A DNA stretch of 64,000 bases from Mycolicibacterium bacteremicum (GTDB lineage Bacteria; Actinomycetota; Actinomycetes; Mycobacteriales; Mycobacteriaceae). The notes beneath the pieces were generated by a model. It saw nothing but the letters and a program-made list of their open reading frames with translations, was not told the DNA's origin and did no database searches. Location of the stretch: contig NZ_MVHJ01000001.1 of assembly GCF_002086115.1 (NCBI RefSeq), forward strand, positions 372,001-436,000, written 5' to 3'. Both the position numbers and the translations under genes were made by a program. Of this stretch, positions 36,974-45,935 are shown one piece after another (positions within the stretch are counted from its first letter, which is position 1; each line of letters begins with the position of its first letter).

Positions 36974-39644
36974 GCAGGCTACTCGACAGATGCGCATTGA
37001 CCCCCGGCTTAAGGCCGCCGGTTGGGCGGTCACGCCGTTTGACCCCGCCATGCCGAAAGCGATTCCATCGCAAAAGGCTGTCGAAGAATGGCCGACAACA
37101 GCTGGCCCAGCGGACTACGCGCTGTGCGACGAGCATTCGGTAAGAGCCGTTGTAGAAGCCAAGAAGCAGTCCACCGGAGCTCAAGGAATCCTCCCCCAAG
37201 CTGAGCGGTACTCCCGTGCGATCAGAGTCGACATCGCCTGGCAGGGCGAATACGGTGTCCCGTTCTTATATGCCACAAATGGTGAAGAGACTTGGTTCCA
37301 TGACGTTCGCCTCCCCCAGAACCGCTCACGCAAGGTTGCAACGTTCCACACCCCCAATGCGCTGCGGGAGTTACTCGAGCGTGACAGTGACGCAGAGTTC
37401 GCCAAACTACGCACAATTCCGCTAAACCCATACCTGCGGACGTATCAAGTGGAGGCAAACACAGCGATCGAGCAGACCGTTGCCGACGGCAAACGCAAGA
37501 TGCTTGTGACAATGGCGACCGGCACCGGCAAAACGCTGATGACCGTCAACGAGATCTATCGGCTCATGAAGTCCGGCGTCGCTCGTCGCGTCCTGTTCCT
37601 CGTCGACCGCCGCGCACTGGCCGCGCAAACGGTGCGTGCCTTCGCCAGCTTCGAGGCCGAGCCAGGTCTCAAGTTCGACAAACTCTACCCGGTCTATTCG
37701 CAGCGTTTCCAGCAGTCCGATTTCGATAAGGAGGAGAAGTTTGACCCAAACGTGATGCCGAACTCGTTGCTGGCGAACCCAAAGTTGGGTGACGCGTTCG
37801 TCTACGTCAGCACCATACAGCGGATGAGTATCAACCTGTTTGGTCGTGACGCTGGGATTCGCTTCGGGGAGGGCGATGGCGGCGATATGGAGGCGAAGAA
37901 ACTAGACATCCCGATCCACGCCTTCGACCTGATCGTGGCCGACGAATGCCACCGCGGCTACTCCGCCAAGGAGCTGTCGGTGTGGAGGGACACGCTCGAT
38001 TGGTTTGACGCGATCAAAGTCGGGCTAACAGCAACACCAGCTGCCCACACAATGGCCTACTTTGAAAATCTTGTCTATCGCTACGATTATGAGCAAGCGG
38101 TACGCGAACGCCACCTCGTAGACTACGACGTTGTGCGGGTGCGCAGCGATGTTCGCATGAACGGCGTGTTCTTACACAAGGGTGAACAGGTCGATCAGGT
38201 GGATCCCGACTCCGGTGCCCGACAACTGGACCTGCTCGAAGACGAGCGCGCCTACGACGCCTCAAAGGTGGAGCGCGAGATTACCGCACCCGACAGCAAT
38301 CGCAAGGTGCTCGCCGAGCTGAAGAAGTATGCTGACGCCCATGAGGCCGAAACCGGCCGCTTCCCCAAGACTCTCATCTTTGCCGCCAACGACCTCCCCC
38401 ACGTATCGCACGCCGATCAATTGGTGGAGCTTGCAAAGGATGTATTTGGTCAGGGTGAGTCGTTCGCCGGCAAGATCACTGGCCGAGTAGATCGACCGCT
38501 GCAGAAGATCCGCGAGTTCCGCAACCGCCCCAACCCCAAAATCGTTGTTACCGTTGATCTTCTCACAACCGGTGTCGACATCCCAGACCTTGAGTTCCTG
38601 GTGTTCCTACGACCAGTCAAGTCCCGCATCCTGTTCGAGCAGATGCTCGGACGCGGCACCCGTCCCTCACCAGACTTGGTGCCGGCCAAGACACACTTCA
38701 CAGTATTCGACTGCTTTGACGGCACGCTTCTGGAATACTTCCGCTCGACCACTGGCATGACCATCGAACCACCAGAGGGCGACAGCAAGACCATCGCGCA
38801 GATCGTCGAGGACATCTGGCAGAACCGCGACCGCGACTACAACACAAAACGACTCGTCAAGCGGCTTCAGCGCATCGACAAGAACATGAGCGGCGAGGCA
38901 CGCGAGCTCTTCGCTCGCTTCATCGCCGATGGGGATATGGGGCACTTTGCCGAGGTTCTGCCCGCCAAGCTGCGCAGCGACTTTGTAGGCACTATGAAGA
39001 TCCTCCGTGACCCTGACTTTCTCACTCTGTGTATCGAGTATCCGCGTGCGAGAACGCACTTCGTCGTTGCGTCGGACGTGATCGACACTGTCGAGTCCGA
39101 GATCTTGATCAAGGCCGGGATCGGCAAGGAATACAAACCCGAGGATTATCTACAGTTGTTCGTGCGCTTCGTCGAGGAGCATGAGCGCGAGATCGAGGCC
39201 CTACAGATTCTGCTTGGCCGACCAAATGACTGGAGCCCAGATGTGCTACGAGAGTTGCGAGATGTGTTGAGCCAGGCGCCGGAACGCTTTACCGACGACA
39301 ACCTCCAGCGCGCATTCGAGGCAACCCATCACAAAGCGGTGGTCGACATCATCTCGATGGTCAAGCGTGCAGCCCTTGATGAGGCACCGCTGCTGACTGC
39401 TGAGGAGCGGGTCAACGCTGCAGTAGCCAAGGTCACCGCCGACCGTCAACTGACCGACGAGCAAGCCAAGTGGCTGGAGTACATCCGCCAGCACCTGGTA
39501 CAGAATCTCAGCATCGAGCACGAGGACTTCGAGCTCATACCAATCCTGTCCGGCCGTGGTGGCTGGGGACGAGCTAACCGAGTGTTTGACGGGCGGCTCG
39601 ATGAACTGATCAAAGAACTCAACAAGGAGCTCGTCGCCGCATGA
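36963..39644 (+). CDS. hsdR: Type I restriction endonuclease subunit R
   Basis: The 893-aa protein has an N-terminal PD-(D/E)xK nuclease: Asp51 in GPADYAL and Glu65-x-Lys67 in VVEAKK, followed by QAERYSRA. An SF2 translocase follows, with Walker A MATGTGKT (about 184-191), the DECH box (VADECHRG) and motif III (GLTATPAAH). The helicase second half contains TTGVDIPDLEFLVFL and GRGTRPS. It belongs to the EcoEI-like branch. As part of the HsdR-M-S complex it translocates and cuts unmodified DNA. The ATG at 36963 lies inside the end of tniQ; the stop overlaps hsdM as ATGA. Confidence 0.93.
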   Translation: MELEQATRQMRIDPRLKAAGWAVTPFDPAMPKAIPSQKAVEEWPTTAGPADYALCDEHSVRAVVEAKKQSTGAQGILPQAERYSRAIRVDIAWQGEYGVPFLYATNGEETWFHDVRLPQNRSRKVATFHTPNALRELLERDSDAEFAKLRTIPLNPYLRTYQVEANTAIEQTVADGKRKMLVTMATGTGKTLMTVNEIYRLMKSGVARRVLFLVDRRALAAQTVRAFASFEAEPGLKFDKLYPVYSQRFQQSDFDKEEKFDPNVMPNSLLANPKLGDAFVYVSTIQRMSINLFGRDAGIRFGEGDGGDMEAKKLDIPIHAFDLIVADECHRGYSAKELSVWRDTLDWFDAIKVGLTATPAAHTMAYFENLVYRYDYEQAVRERHLVDYDVVRVRSDVRMNGVFLHKGEQVDQVDPDSGARQLDLLEDERAYDASKVEREITAPDSNRKVLAELKKYADAHEAETGRFPKTLIFAANDLPHVSHADQLVELAKDVFGQGESFAGKITGRVDRPLQKIREFRNRPNPKIVVTVDLLTTGVDIPDLEFLVFLRPVKSRILFEQMLGRGTRPSPDLVPAKTHFTVFDCFDGTLLEYFRSTTGMTIEPPEGDSKTIAQIVEDIWQNRDRDYNTKRLVKRLQRIDKNMSGEARELFARFIADGDMGHFAEVLPAKLRSDFVGTMKILRDPDFLTLCIEYPRARTHFVVASDVIDTVESEILIKAGIGKEYKPEDYLQLFVRFVEEHEREIEALQILLGRPNDWSPDVLRELRDVLSQAPERFTDDNLQRAFEATHHKAVVDIISMVKRAALDEAPLLTAEERVNAAVAKVTADRQLTDEQAKWLEYIRQHLVQNLSIEHEDFELIPILSGRGGWGRANRVFDGRLDELIKELNKELVAA

Positions 39645-41074
39645 CAACAGGTGATGTTGTAAACAAACTCTGGGGCTTCTGCAATGTCCTCCGCCATGAC
39701 GGCATCGACTATGGCGACTACATCGAGCAGTTGACGTATCTGTTGTTTCTGAAGATGGCCGACGAGCGCGGTGTCGCGGTTCCTGAGCACGGCGACTGGC
39801 CGTATCTCCGAAAGCAGTCCGGTAGCGACCTGCTCGACGCGTATGTCGAGGCGCTGCGCACGCTTGGCAAGGAGCGCGGGATCCTCGGGGACATTTACTC
39901 CGGCTCACAGAATCGGTTCACCAACCCGGTCAACCTACAGAAGCTCATCGGCCTTATCGACGAAACCGAGTGGACCGCCATCGACACCGACATCAAGGCC
40001 GCTGCATTCGAGGGATTGTTAGAAAAAGCGGCCAGCGAGGGTAAAAAGGGTGCCGGCCAGTATTTTACTCCTCGCATCCTCATCCAGTCGATGGTGCGCT
40101 GCGTCAAACCCGATCCCCGCGTGAGCAAGGGCTTCACCATCTGCGATCCGGCGGTCGGTACTGGCGGATTCCTCATCGCGGCCTATGAGTGGCTGAAGGC
40201 TGAGACCAAAGGCGGTGCGCTCGACCGTGAAACGGCCAAGCGCATCCGTGCCCACACCTACTACGGCAACGAACTTGTGCAGCGCCCGCGCCGGTTAGCG
40301 TTGATGAATCTCTACCTGCATCAGGTCGAGCCACACATCACGCTTGGCGATTCGATCTATGAGACGCCCGGCAGCCAGCGTTATGACGTGGTACTGATGA
40401 ACCCGCCATTCGGCACCAAGGGTGCCGCGCAAGCACCCGACCGCGAGGACTTCACTGTCCAGACCAGCAACAAGCAGTTGAACTTCCTACAGCACATCTT
40501 GACCACGCTCAAGATCGGCGGCCGTGCGGCGGTGGTTGTTCCCGACAATGTGCTCTTCGCCAATCAAGCGGGAGAGGTGTTCGAGGTCCTCATGGAAGAC
40601 TGTGACGTACACACCGTGTTGCGTTGCCCGCGTGGCACATTCAGCCCCTATACGGAAGGCACTAAGACCAACGTCCTCTTCTTTACCAAAGGCCGGACGA
40701 CCGAACGTACCTGGATCTACGACGCCCGCTCTAACGTGCCCAAGATTACTAAGAAGAGCCGGCCACTCAGCCCGAAGCATTTCGCCGAGTTCGAGGAGTG
40801 CTACGGCGATGACCCGAATGGGTTGAGCAAGCGATCTGAGAAGCAATCCACGGATGGGCGGTGGCGTTGCTTCACTATCGACGAAGTAAAGGAACGCCAC
40901 TACAAACTTGATGCGTTCAAGTGGATCCGCGATGAAGAACTCGACGACCCTGACGAGCTCTCAGACCCGGAGGAACTCATCACCACTGCGATGGAGGAAC
41001 TCCAGCTCGCGCTAGACGACCTTGCCGACATCCAGAAGCTGCTGGAAGGTAACGTCAACGGCGGTGAGTCATGA
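39641..41074 (+). CDS. hsdM: Type I modification DNA methyltransferase subunit M
   Basis: The 477-aa N6-adenine methyltransferase has the HsdM N-terminal helical domain (VVNKLWGFCNVLRHDGIDYGDY), the GQYFTPR signature at 139-145, the SAM-binding motif DPAVGTGG at 169-176 and the catalytic NPPF at 254-257. It methylates the HsdS-specified sequence and protects host DNA. It overlaps hsdR and hsdS by 4 bp each. All key residues are present, so the enzyme appears active. Confidence 0.95.
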   Translation: MTTGDVVNKLWGFCNVLRHDGIDYGDYIEQLTYLLFLKMADERGVAVPEHGDWPYLRKQSGSDLLDAYVEALRTLGKERGILGDIYSGSQNRFTNPVNLQKLIGLIDETEWTAIDTDIKAAAFEGLLEKAASEGKKGAGQYFTPRILIQSMVRCVKPDPRVSKGFTICDPAVGTGGFLIAAYEWLKAETKGGALDRETAKRIRAHTYYGNELVQRPRRLALMNLYLHQVEPHITLGDSIYETPGSQRYDVVLMNPPFGTKGAAQAPDREDFTVQTSNKQLNFLQHILTTLKIGGRAAVVVPDNVLFANQAGEVFEVLMEDCDVHTVLRCPRGTFSPYTEGTKTNVLFFTKGRTTERTWIYDARSNVPKITKKSRPLSPKHFAEFEECYGDDPNGLSKRSEKQSTDGRWRCFTIDEVKERHYKLDAFKWIRDEELDDPDELSDPEELITTAMEELQLALDDLADIQKLLEGNVNGGES

Positions 41075-42432
41075 GTGACCGTCCCGGATGGCACACCTCT
41101 CGACTTGACGAGCTGTGCGACATCAATCCCCCCAAGCCCAAGCTTCACAACGTCGATGACTCGACCGAAGTTCTGTTCGTGCCCATGGCAGCTGTAAACG
41201 AGGTCTCGGGCACAGTTGCGACCCCGCAGAAGTCCACCGTCGGGATCGTCGGCCGCAAGTCTTACCGGAGCTTTACGTCTGGCGATGTGTTGTTCGCCAA
41301 GATCACGCCCTGTATGCAGAATGGAAAGGCCGCAGTTGTGCCGACGATCCCAACCGGATTGGGGTTCGGTTCAACTGAGTTTCACGTCATACGTCCAAAG
41401 CAAGGCACCGATCCACGCCTGATATGGCACTTCGTCCGCCAGCAATCGTTTCGCGACGAAGCGGCCAACCACTTCACCGGCACGGTTGGCCAGCTCCGCG
41501 TGCCCGCAGATTTCCTCAAGTCATTCGAAGTGATGATTCCATCCGACAAGAAGTACCAGTCGCAGCTCGCTGCGCTTCTCGATGCGGCCACGGGTCACAG
41601 CGCGAGCGCGTCATCTCATTTAGCCACTGCTCGACGCGCGGTTGAGCGGTTCCGTCAATCCGTCCTCGCCGCCGCTTGCTCTGGCCGCCTCACCGCAGAT
41701 TGGCGCGAGGAACACCCAGAGGCCGAATCGACTGCGCCAGAGAAGACGTCGGGCAAGAAGCGTCGGACTCGCGAAATGACACCGCTCGACCTTGAGCTCC
41801 CGGAAATGCCAGACACCTACATCGTCAGCACCGTCGGCGCAGCGTCGACGCTGATCGAGTATGGCACGTCGAAGAAGGCCGACAACGATGCCCTCGGAGT
41901 GCCTGTCCTGCGCATGGGCAACATCCAGCGCGGCCGGCTTGAGTTCGATGACCTCAAGTACTGCCCCAGTGACCGTGAGATCGAACGTCTTGTCCTCCGG
42001 GACGGCGACCTGTTGTTCAACCGCACCAACAGCCCCGAGCTCGTCGGTAAGGCGGCGGTGTTCCACGAGCCGGTCGCGATGACCTTTGCTTCCTACCTCA
42101 TCCGAGTACGCTTCGCCGACGACGTGGCTGACCCAGACTTCGTAAACTACTGGCTCAATTCGGCTTGGGGCCGTATGTGGGCCCGCTACGTCAAGACCGA
42201 CGGCGTGAGCCAGTCGAACATCAACGGCACCAAGCTTGGATGTATGCCGCTGCCACTGCCGCCGATTGAGGAACAACGGGAGATCGTTCGACGAGCGTCA
42301 CACATGCTGGCGATGGCAGACGCGCTGCTGGCACGAATAGACGAAACTTCTCGCAGCGTCGACCGCAGCTCGCAAGCTCTGCTCGCGAAAACCTTCCGCG
42401 GCGAGCTAGTTGGATCTGGAGATAATTCGTGA
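41071..42432 (+). CDS. hsdS: Type I restriction specificity subunit S
   Basis: The 453-aa protein has two target-recognition domains (about 1-165 and 235-400) separated and followed by the conserved helical regions ALLDAATGHSASASSHLATARRAVERF and MLAMADALLARIDETSRSVDRSSQALLAKTFRGELV. Each recognition domain should read one half of a bipartite site; the sequence itself does not reveal the target. It completes an intact R-M-S set. The stop is followed by about 90 bp before the PHP-ATPase gene. Confidence 0.92.
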   Translation: MSDRPGWHTSRLDELCDINPPKPKLHNVDDSTEVLFVPMAAVNEVSGTVATPQKSTVGIVGRKSYRSFTSGDVLFAKITPCMQNGKAAVVPTIPTGLGFGSTEFHVIRPKQGTDPRLIWHFVRQQSFRDEAANHFTGTVGQLRVPADFLKSFEVMIPSDKKYQSQLAALLDAATGHSASASSHLATARRAVERFRQSVLAAACSGRLTADWREEHPEAESTAPEKTSGKKRRTREMTPLDLELPEMPDTYIVSTVGAASTLIEYGTSKKADNDALGVPVLRMGNIQRGRLEFDDLKYCPSDREIERLVLRDGDLLFNRTNSPELVGKAAVFHEPVAMTFASYLIRVRFADDVADPDFVNYWLNSAWGRMWARYVKTDGVSQSNINGTKLGCMPLPLPPIEEQREIVRRASHMLAMADALLARIDETSRSVDRSSQALLAKTFRGELVGSGDNS

Positions 42433-42523
42433 GCTGTGTTGTCCCTGTCCGTCTCTGGTCTCACGCGGGCGCTTGGGGTTGTCGGCAGCAAGAATCCGAA
42501 GCAGGAGGGGGAAGTTTGTAGCC

Positions 42524-45352
42524 ATGCCTAATGAATCCACTAGAGCCATCGAGTTAGCCGACAACGGGGGCCATTTTTATCGCGCAGATTTCCAGGTCCA
42601 TACCCCGCGTGACACGCAATGGGACGGACCTCGCCCTGTCGATAGAGACTCATGGGCAGACAGCTTTGTGGCCGCAGCCCGGGAAAAGGGGCTCCACGCG
42701 GTCGCAATCTCCGACCACCACGACTTCGCCTACTTTCCATATATCCAGAGAGCGGCCGCTCGAGAGCAGTTCGCCGACGGTAAGGCCGTGCAGGAGGCCG
42801 AGCGGTTAGTCGTATTTCCGGCGCTTGAATTATCATTGAATGTGCCGTGCCAAGCCATTTTGATCCTCGACGCGGATTTCCCGCCCGATCGACTTGGCGA
42901 CGTTCTGAAGGCTCTGCACTTTGATCCCATCGACCCTGATCTGGACTCGCTGCCACAGACTGAGAACCTCGATGACTCAGACGACCTGAACCAGCTGCAC
43001 GCGAAGCTCGACAAGAACGCATGGCTGAAGGGCCGGTACATAATTCTGCCGAACGTAACTCCTGGTGGATACCGAACGCTAATGCGACAACAGTTCCAGG
43101 GAAAGTATAAGGAGATGATCCCTGTCGGCGGATACCTTGACGGGCCGATTTCCTTGCTCGATCGAGACCTCGGAACAAAGAAGATCCTTGACGGAGAAGT
43201 CAGCGCATGGGGCAACAAGCGTGTGGCGCTGTTTCAGACCTCGGATTCCCGTAGGGCCGACTTCTCGACGCTTGGTGTACACACGACGTGGGTGAAGTGG
43301 GCCACGCCCACTGCCGAAGCGATTCGCCAAGCGTGTCTGGCTCAAGAATCGCGGGTTTCTCACGCACAACCGGCAATGCCGAACGTATGGGTAGCGCGTG
43401 TCGTCGTGTCCAACAGCAAGTTCATGGGTCGAGTGGACGTAGCACTCAACCCCCAGTACACCGCCCTGATCGGCGGACGTGGGACGGGCAAATCGACTGT
43501 GCTCGATTATCTCCGCTGGGCATTGTGCGACCAACCTGCCCGGGCAACTGAGGATGACGAGGTTGCAGATCCGCGCGTGCGTCAGCGCAAGCTCGTGGAG
43601 GCAACTCTCAAGCCTTACGACGCCCACGTCGAGGTGCACTGCGTGATCAATGGGATCACACATGTCGTTCGTCGACACGCGAGTGATGGGACGATCCAGC
43701 TCAAGGTTGGAAAAGCCCAGTTCGAAATGGCCACAGAGGCGGCTATTCAGAGTCTTCTGCCGATTCAGGCGTACAGCCAGAAGCAGTTGAGCAGCGTCTC
43801 GATTCGCGTCGATGAACTTCTCAGATTCGTCACGTCGCCTATCCAACGCGAGCTCGACGAGATCGGTCGCAAGCGACAGGAGGTGGTTGGCCGACTCCGA
43901 GAAAACTACGGCACCCTCCAGCGCTTTCGAGATCTGTCTGCCGAGATCGAACGTGGCGACCTGCGTGTCCGGTCGCTGGCTGAACAGGCGCAGTCGCTCC
44001 GCGATGGCCTCGCAGGCATATCTGAAGTGGATCGCCAAATCCTTGACGCGAAAGCCGGACACGACGATCTCCGGTCAGCTCAAACCGCCTGGCTTCAACA
44101 TGTCGAGGCCACCCAGGAACATCTCACCGGTCTCCTTACTTCGCTGGACTCGTCGCTCGATGACGTTGCGTTACCGGCATCAGCACCTGCAAACCTGTCT
44201 GTCGAAGCGAACGCACTCCTTACCGCTACGCGCGATGCCCTGACTCAGTTGCGGTCCACAATTAGTCGACTGGAGACCGACTTCAATGCACTGTCGGTGG
44301 AGGGCGGTGCGCTCGCAGTGCCCTCTGACGCGCTGACCGCAAAGCTGACCGAGTATGACGAGGCTTATCGGGCAGTAAAGGAAAGGTCGTCCGCACACGA
44401 GGCCAAGTTGGCAGAACTGGCCAACCTAGAGGAGCAACAGCGCACGTCTCGCGAGCTTGTCCAGCGCCAGCGCACCGATCGGGACTCGCTCGGCAAACCG
44501 GGCGAGAAGCATAACGAGTTACGTGCTGAACTGGCCGTCGCGAGGAATGAACGGACGAGCGCCCTGAAAGCGGAGTGTGACGCGCTCGCAACGTCTTCGG
44601 ATGGTTTGATCCGTGCAACCTTATCTGCGAACCGCGGGTTTGATGCGGTACAGACCAAGTTCAAGGCGCTGATCGCGGGCTCGAACGTGCGTGCCAACAA
44701 GATCGACAACTTCTTCGAGGAGCTCGCGAACGAGTCAGACCCCGCGGTGACGTGGGAGACTATCCTCGAGGAACTTGAATCACTGACCTTGCTCGAACCT
44801 GATGCTGAGATCAGCTCGGAACAGACGCCCACGCTGAGCAGGCTTGGCTTCACGGTCGCCGACCAGAAACGGTTCATTCCGAAGCTCACTCCTGACGGCT
44901 GGCTCGATCTCTCGCTGGCTGAATTGGCTGATTTTCCAGACTTCGAATACCGCGCAAAGGAAGGCGAATACATACCGTTCGACTCCGCGTCGGCTGGCCA
45001 GCAGGCCTCGGCTCTACTGGGGACTCTGCTCTCGCAAAGCGGCACGCCGCTGATCATTGACCAACCCGAGGACGACCTCGACAGCGACACCGTGCAGCAG
45101 ATTGTGTCCAAGATCTGGCTGTCCAAGAATCGGCGTCAGCTGGTTTTCTCCAGTCACAACGCGAACTTGGTTGTCAATGGCGATGCCGATTTGGTTCTGG
45201 TCTGCGCCTATCTGACCGCGGGTGATCAGTCGGCGGGTCATATCAAGGAACAGGGCGCCATCGACGTGGCTGCCGTGCGGGATGAAATAACGTCGGTCAT
45301 GGAAGGCGGTGAGCGGGCCTTCCGCCTTCGCAAGGAGAAGTACGGCTTCTAA
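42524..45352 (+). CDS. PHP-domain SMC-like ATPase (TrlF / Ppl-like defence protein)
   Basis: The 942-aa protein begins with a PHP phosphoesterase domain (His26 in DFQVHTPRDTQ, SDHHDF at 63-68, Glu102 in PALEL, QTSDSRRADF near 238). An ABC/SMC-type ATPase follows, with Walker A GGRGTGKST at 317-325, a long coiled coil about 440-720, Walker B LIIDQPEDDLD at 843-853 and the His switch SSHNANLV. This order matches TrlF-family AAA-like ATPases and the single-protein Ppl antiphage system. It probably cuts or processes nucleic acid in an ATP-controlled way. ATG 42524 follows AGGGGGAAG. It is the last cargo gene before the right end. Confidence 0.85.
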   Translation: MPNESTRAIELADNGGHFYRADFQVHTPRDTQWDGPRPVDRDSWADSFVAAAREKGLHAVAISDHHDFAYFPYIQRAAAREQFADGKAVQEAERLVVFPALELSLNVPCQAILILDADFPPDRLGDVLKALHFDPIDPDLDSLPQTENLDDSDDLNQLHAKLDKNAWLKGRYIILPNVTPGGYRTLMRQQFQGKYKEMIPVGGYLDGPISLLDRDLGTKKILDGEVSAWGNKRVALFQTSDSRRADFSTLGVHTTWVKWATPTAEAIRQACLAQESRVSHAQPAMPNVWVARVVVSNSKFMGRVDVALNPQYTALIGGRGTGKSTVLDYLRWALCDQPARATEDDEVADPRVRQRKLVEATLKPYDAHVEVHCVINGITHVVRRHASDGTIQLKVGKAQFEMATEAAIQSLLPIQAYSQKQLSSVSIRVDELLRFVTSPIQRELDEIGRKRQEVVGRLRENYGTLQRFRDLSAEIERGDLRVRSLAEQAQSLRDGLAGISEVDRQILDAKAGHDDLRSAQTAWLQHVEATQEHLTGLLTSLDSSLDDVALPASAPANLSVEANALLTATRDALTQLRSTISRLETDFNALSVEGGALAVPSDALTAKLTEYDEAYRAVKERSSAHEAKLAELANLEEQQRTSRELVQRQRTDRDSLGKPGEKHNELRAELAVARNERTSALKAECDALATSSDGLIRATLSANRGFDAVQTKFKALIAGSNVRANKIDNFFEELANESDPAVTWETILEELESLTLLEPDAEISSEQTPTLSRLGFTVADQKRFIPKLTPDGWLDLSLAELADFPDFEYRAKEGEYIPFDSASAGQQASALLGTLLSQSGTPLIIDQPEDDLDSDTVQQIVSKIWLSKNRRQLVFSSHNANLVVNGDADLVLVCAYLTAGDQSAGHIKEQGAIDVAAVRDEITSVMEGGERAFRLRKEKYGF

Positions 45353-45401
45353 CTCGTGATTTAGCCGAAACTTCCATGCCGGTCGTTGCATGGAGTCAAA
45401 A

Positions 45402-45494
45402 CCGCCAACAAAATCGAGGGATTCTTTCGCCAGAATGCCTCATTTTAATTGGCGGTTGGCAGATAACTACCGCCAACAAAATTGAGACCGGACA
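45402..45494 (-). repeat. Right transposon end with repeated transposase-site cores
   Basis: Read inward on the minus strand from 45494 the end is TGTCCGGTCTC, eight bases, TGGCGG (45475-45470). Near-identical 17-mers CCGCCAACAAAAT[T/C]GAG occur at 45470-45486 and 45402-45418. A core in the opposite orientation lies at 45450-45455. They correspond to the TGGCGG cores of the left end. Confidence 0.7.
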
Positions 45495-45499
45495 TTGCA
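45495..45499. repeat. Right target-site duplication candidate, TTGCA
   Basis: TTGCA directly follows the right terminal repeat and matches the left TTGCC at four of five positions. The mismatch may be a later mutation, or the ends may have come from different insertion events. Confidence 0.35.
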
Positions 45500-45554
45500 G
45501 GCCACCACTCCTCCCGTCTTTTCGGCTGCGTTGCAACACTTTCCGCCCACCGTC
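45495..45554 (+). repeat. Imperfect direct repeat, copy 1 (right flank)
   Basis: Starts exactly at the transposon junction: TTGC-A-GGCCACC at the left, ending in the exact 17-mer ACTTTCCGCCCACCGTC (45538-45554). Copy 2 lies at 45863-45918. The remaining part of the 45353-45935 interval contains no recognisable gene. Confidence 0.6.
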
Positions 45555-45862
45555 CCTTCTCTGCGGACGAGCGCCGCCGACTCACACCCGCCTGTTGCAG
45601 GGTAGGGAGGCGAGACCAGACTGCGCGGTGATTCGTGATTTCAACAACTGCTGGCTGATGCCGCCAGCAAATCGGTGGGCGGCCACAGACGGATACGACT
45701 AGGGCCGCGCGAACCCACGAATGCCGAGCCAGTTGCGAGGGCCCGTTGGCCGGATGGCCGAGTACGTCGCTGCAGGCACAGGCCGACAACGCGACGAGGT
45801 CGAATACGGCGGGTTACCCGTAAACTACTGCATATTGCATCAGAGGAATCACGGCTGGCCGC

Positions 45863-45918
45863 TTGCCGGCCACCCCCCGGTCATTTCGGCAGCGTTCCGA
45901 TACTTTCCGCCCACCGTC
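45863..45918 (+). repeat. Imperfect direct repeat, copy 2
   Basis: TTGC-C-GGCCACC, then GCGTT and the same terminal 17-mer ACTTTCCGCCCACCGTC (45902-45918). It is 4 bases shorter than copy 1 and lies just after the 3' end of the effector-like gene on the opposite strand. Function unknown. Confidence 0.6.
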
Positions 45919-45935
45919 GCCGCGGGACCATCCCC

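Larger units (their letters stand above)
32103..45494 (+). mobile_element. Tn7-like transposon (TnsABC-TniQ) carrying type I R-M and a PHP-ATPase
   Basis: A 13.4-kb element. Its left end reads TGTCCTGTCTC, eight bases, TGGCGG. Its right end on the minus strand reads TGTCCGGTCTC, eight bases, TGGCGG: 10 of 11 terminal bases agree and the first transposase-site core is at the same offset. Inside are an endonuclease-like TnsA, a DDE transposase TnsB, an AAA ATPase TnsC and a TniQ, all overlapping in one plus-strand operon, then hsdR, hsdM, hsdS and a TrlF/Ppl-like ATPase. No TnsD/TnsE or CRISPR-Cas genes are seen. The flanking 5-mers are TTGCC and TTGCA. Confidence 0.8.

Noticed and set aside
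32103..45494. CRISPR-associated transposon
   Set aside because: The TnsABC-TniQ set raised this possibility, but no Cas genes or repeat-spacer array were found inside or beside the element.
45661..45690. CCGCCAGCAAATCG resembling a transposase site outside the right end
   Set aside because: No terminal TGTC with TGGCGG at the right offset was found further out, so I keep 45494 as the end and regard this as chance or remnant.
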